Below, in pieces: positions 5,588 to 5,743 of a stretch of 5,743 nucleotides of DNA. Source of the DNA: Syntrophomonas_B sp035447945 (GTDB lineage Bacteria; Bacillota; Syntrophomonadia; Syntrophomonadales; Syntrophomonadaceae). The position numbers and the translations under genes were made by a program. Position 1 is the first letter of the stretch. The number at the start of each line of letters is the position of its first letter. Below the pieces are notes generated by a model. The model had not been told where the DNA came from, ran no database searches, and was given only the letters and a program-made list of their open reading frames with translations. The stretch is taken from assembly GCA_035447945.1 (NCBI GenBank), contig DAOTHZ010000104.1, positions 1 through 5,743 on the forward strand, written 5' to 3'.

Positions 5588-5600
5588 AATTTTGACAGAA
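5580..5600. repeat. Two tandem 10-nt repeats at the tRNA promoter -35
   Basis: TTTGACAGAA occurs at 5580-5589 and again at 5591-5600, an 11-bp period close to one helical turn. The first copy covers the -35 of the tRNA-Gly promoter. On the plus strand each copy contains TTGACA, but no matching -10 follows, so a plus-strand promoter is not supported. A regulator site is possible. Confidence 0.35.
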
Positions 5601-5743
5601 GTTTTTACGATTATTTTTCACAACTAACTGTCGGGCAGTTCTTGCTTTCTATCTCAATTTCTTAGAAACCCGACGGTAAATCGTATATAGATGCCGGGTA
5701 TCAGTTTTGCCCTAGGGGTGAGCTAAAATACCAAACCCTCATC
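5601..5743. other. Region upstream of tRNA-Gly without a recognisable gene
   Basis: No coding sequence or RNA gene could be recognised here on either strand. It holds two possible stem-loops. ACTGTCGGG (5627-5635) pairs with CCCGACGGT (5669-5677) across a 33-nt loop, using one G-U pair if transcribed as the plus strand. GGTAT-cag-TTTT (5697-5708) pairs with AAAATACC (5725-5732), with a 3-nt bulge. On the minus strand one frame stays open from the window edge to a TGA at about 5702, 13 codons, which could be the tail of an upstream gene but is too short to judge. Confidence 0.4.

Noticed and set aside
5302..5595. Plus-strand 97-codon open frame ending after the tRNA
   Set aside because: It runs antisense through scfA's leader and the tRNA-Gly gene; its GSNPRHPAWEAGALPLSYSR-like stretch is the familiar artefact of translating a tRNA complement.
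5373..5743. Riboswitch, T-box or CRISPR signal in the non-coding right part
   Set aside because: No T-box tRNA-binding motif, no known riboswitch core and no regularly spaced repeats were found; the only repeat is a two-copy 10-nt tandem.
5473..5743. Mobile element or phage attachment at the tRNA-Gly gene
   Set aside because: The tRNA gene is intact, there is no duplicated tRNA 3' end in the window, and no integrase or transposase frame is visible.

Overview
The window looks like chromosomal DNA of a Gram-positive, low-to-mid GC, probably anaerobic bacterium of the class Clostridia. The main reason is a complete SCIFF (six cysteines in forty-five residues) peptide locus, which is close to a class signature for Clostridia. 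Strong GGAG-type ribosome binding sites, frequent TTG/GTG starts and a LysM-G5-M23 wall hydrolase agree with this. A Peptococcaceae-like lineage is possible, but the sequence alone does not settle the genus. Every gene I can support lies on the minus strand, so the biological order runs from high to low coordinates.

Reading in the direction of transcription: about 5548-5743 has no supported gene, only the promoter of a tRNA-Gly(CCC) gene (5473-5547), a short tandem repeat and two possible stem-loops. Next comes a 109-nt spacer with two palindromes. It is followed by a 47-codon gene (5220-5363), a textbook SCIFF precursor, scfA. A strong rho-independent terminator (5171-5197) separates it from its radical SAM/SPASM maturase, scfB (3739-5121), which has its own candidate promoter overlapping the terminator's T-tract. 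This pair is a ranthipeptide (thioether-crosslinked RiPP) system. The family is already described, so the system is not new, but the precursor is easily missed because it is short and starts with TTG.

Downstream is a secreted or membrane-anchored peptidoglycan endopeptidase with LysM, G5 and M23 (LytM) domains (2311-3651), closed by a clear terminator (2268-2299). A second group follows: thioredoxin reductase trxB (1335-2240, GTG start), then a spacer with two perfect hairpins, one of which carries a TATAAT in its loop. Next are a membrane-anchored gluzincin-type metalloprotease of the MA-like family (407-1258) and the 5' part of murA (1-393, cut by the window edge). The protease stop codon overlaps the murA ribosome binding site, so these two are probably co-transcribed and translationally coupled.

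Functionally, the window combines cell-wall work (murA, the M23 hydrolase, perhaps the MA protease), thiol redox (trxB) and a cysteine-rich modified peptide with its maturase. Any functional link between these blocks is inference from proximity only.
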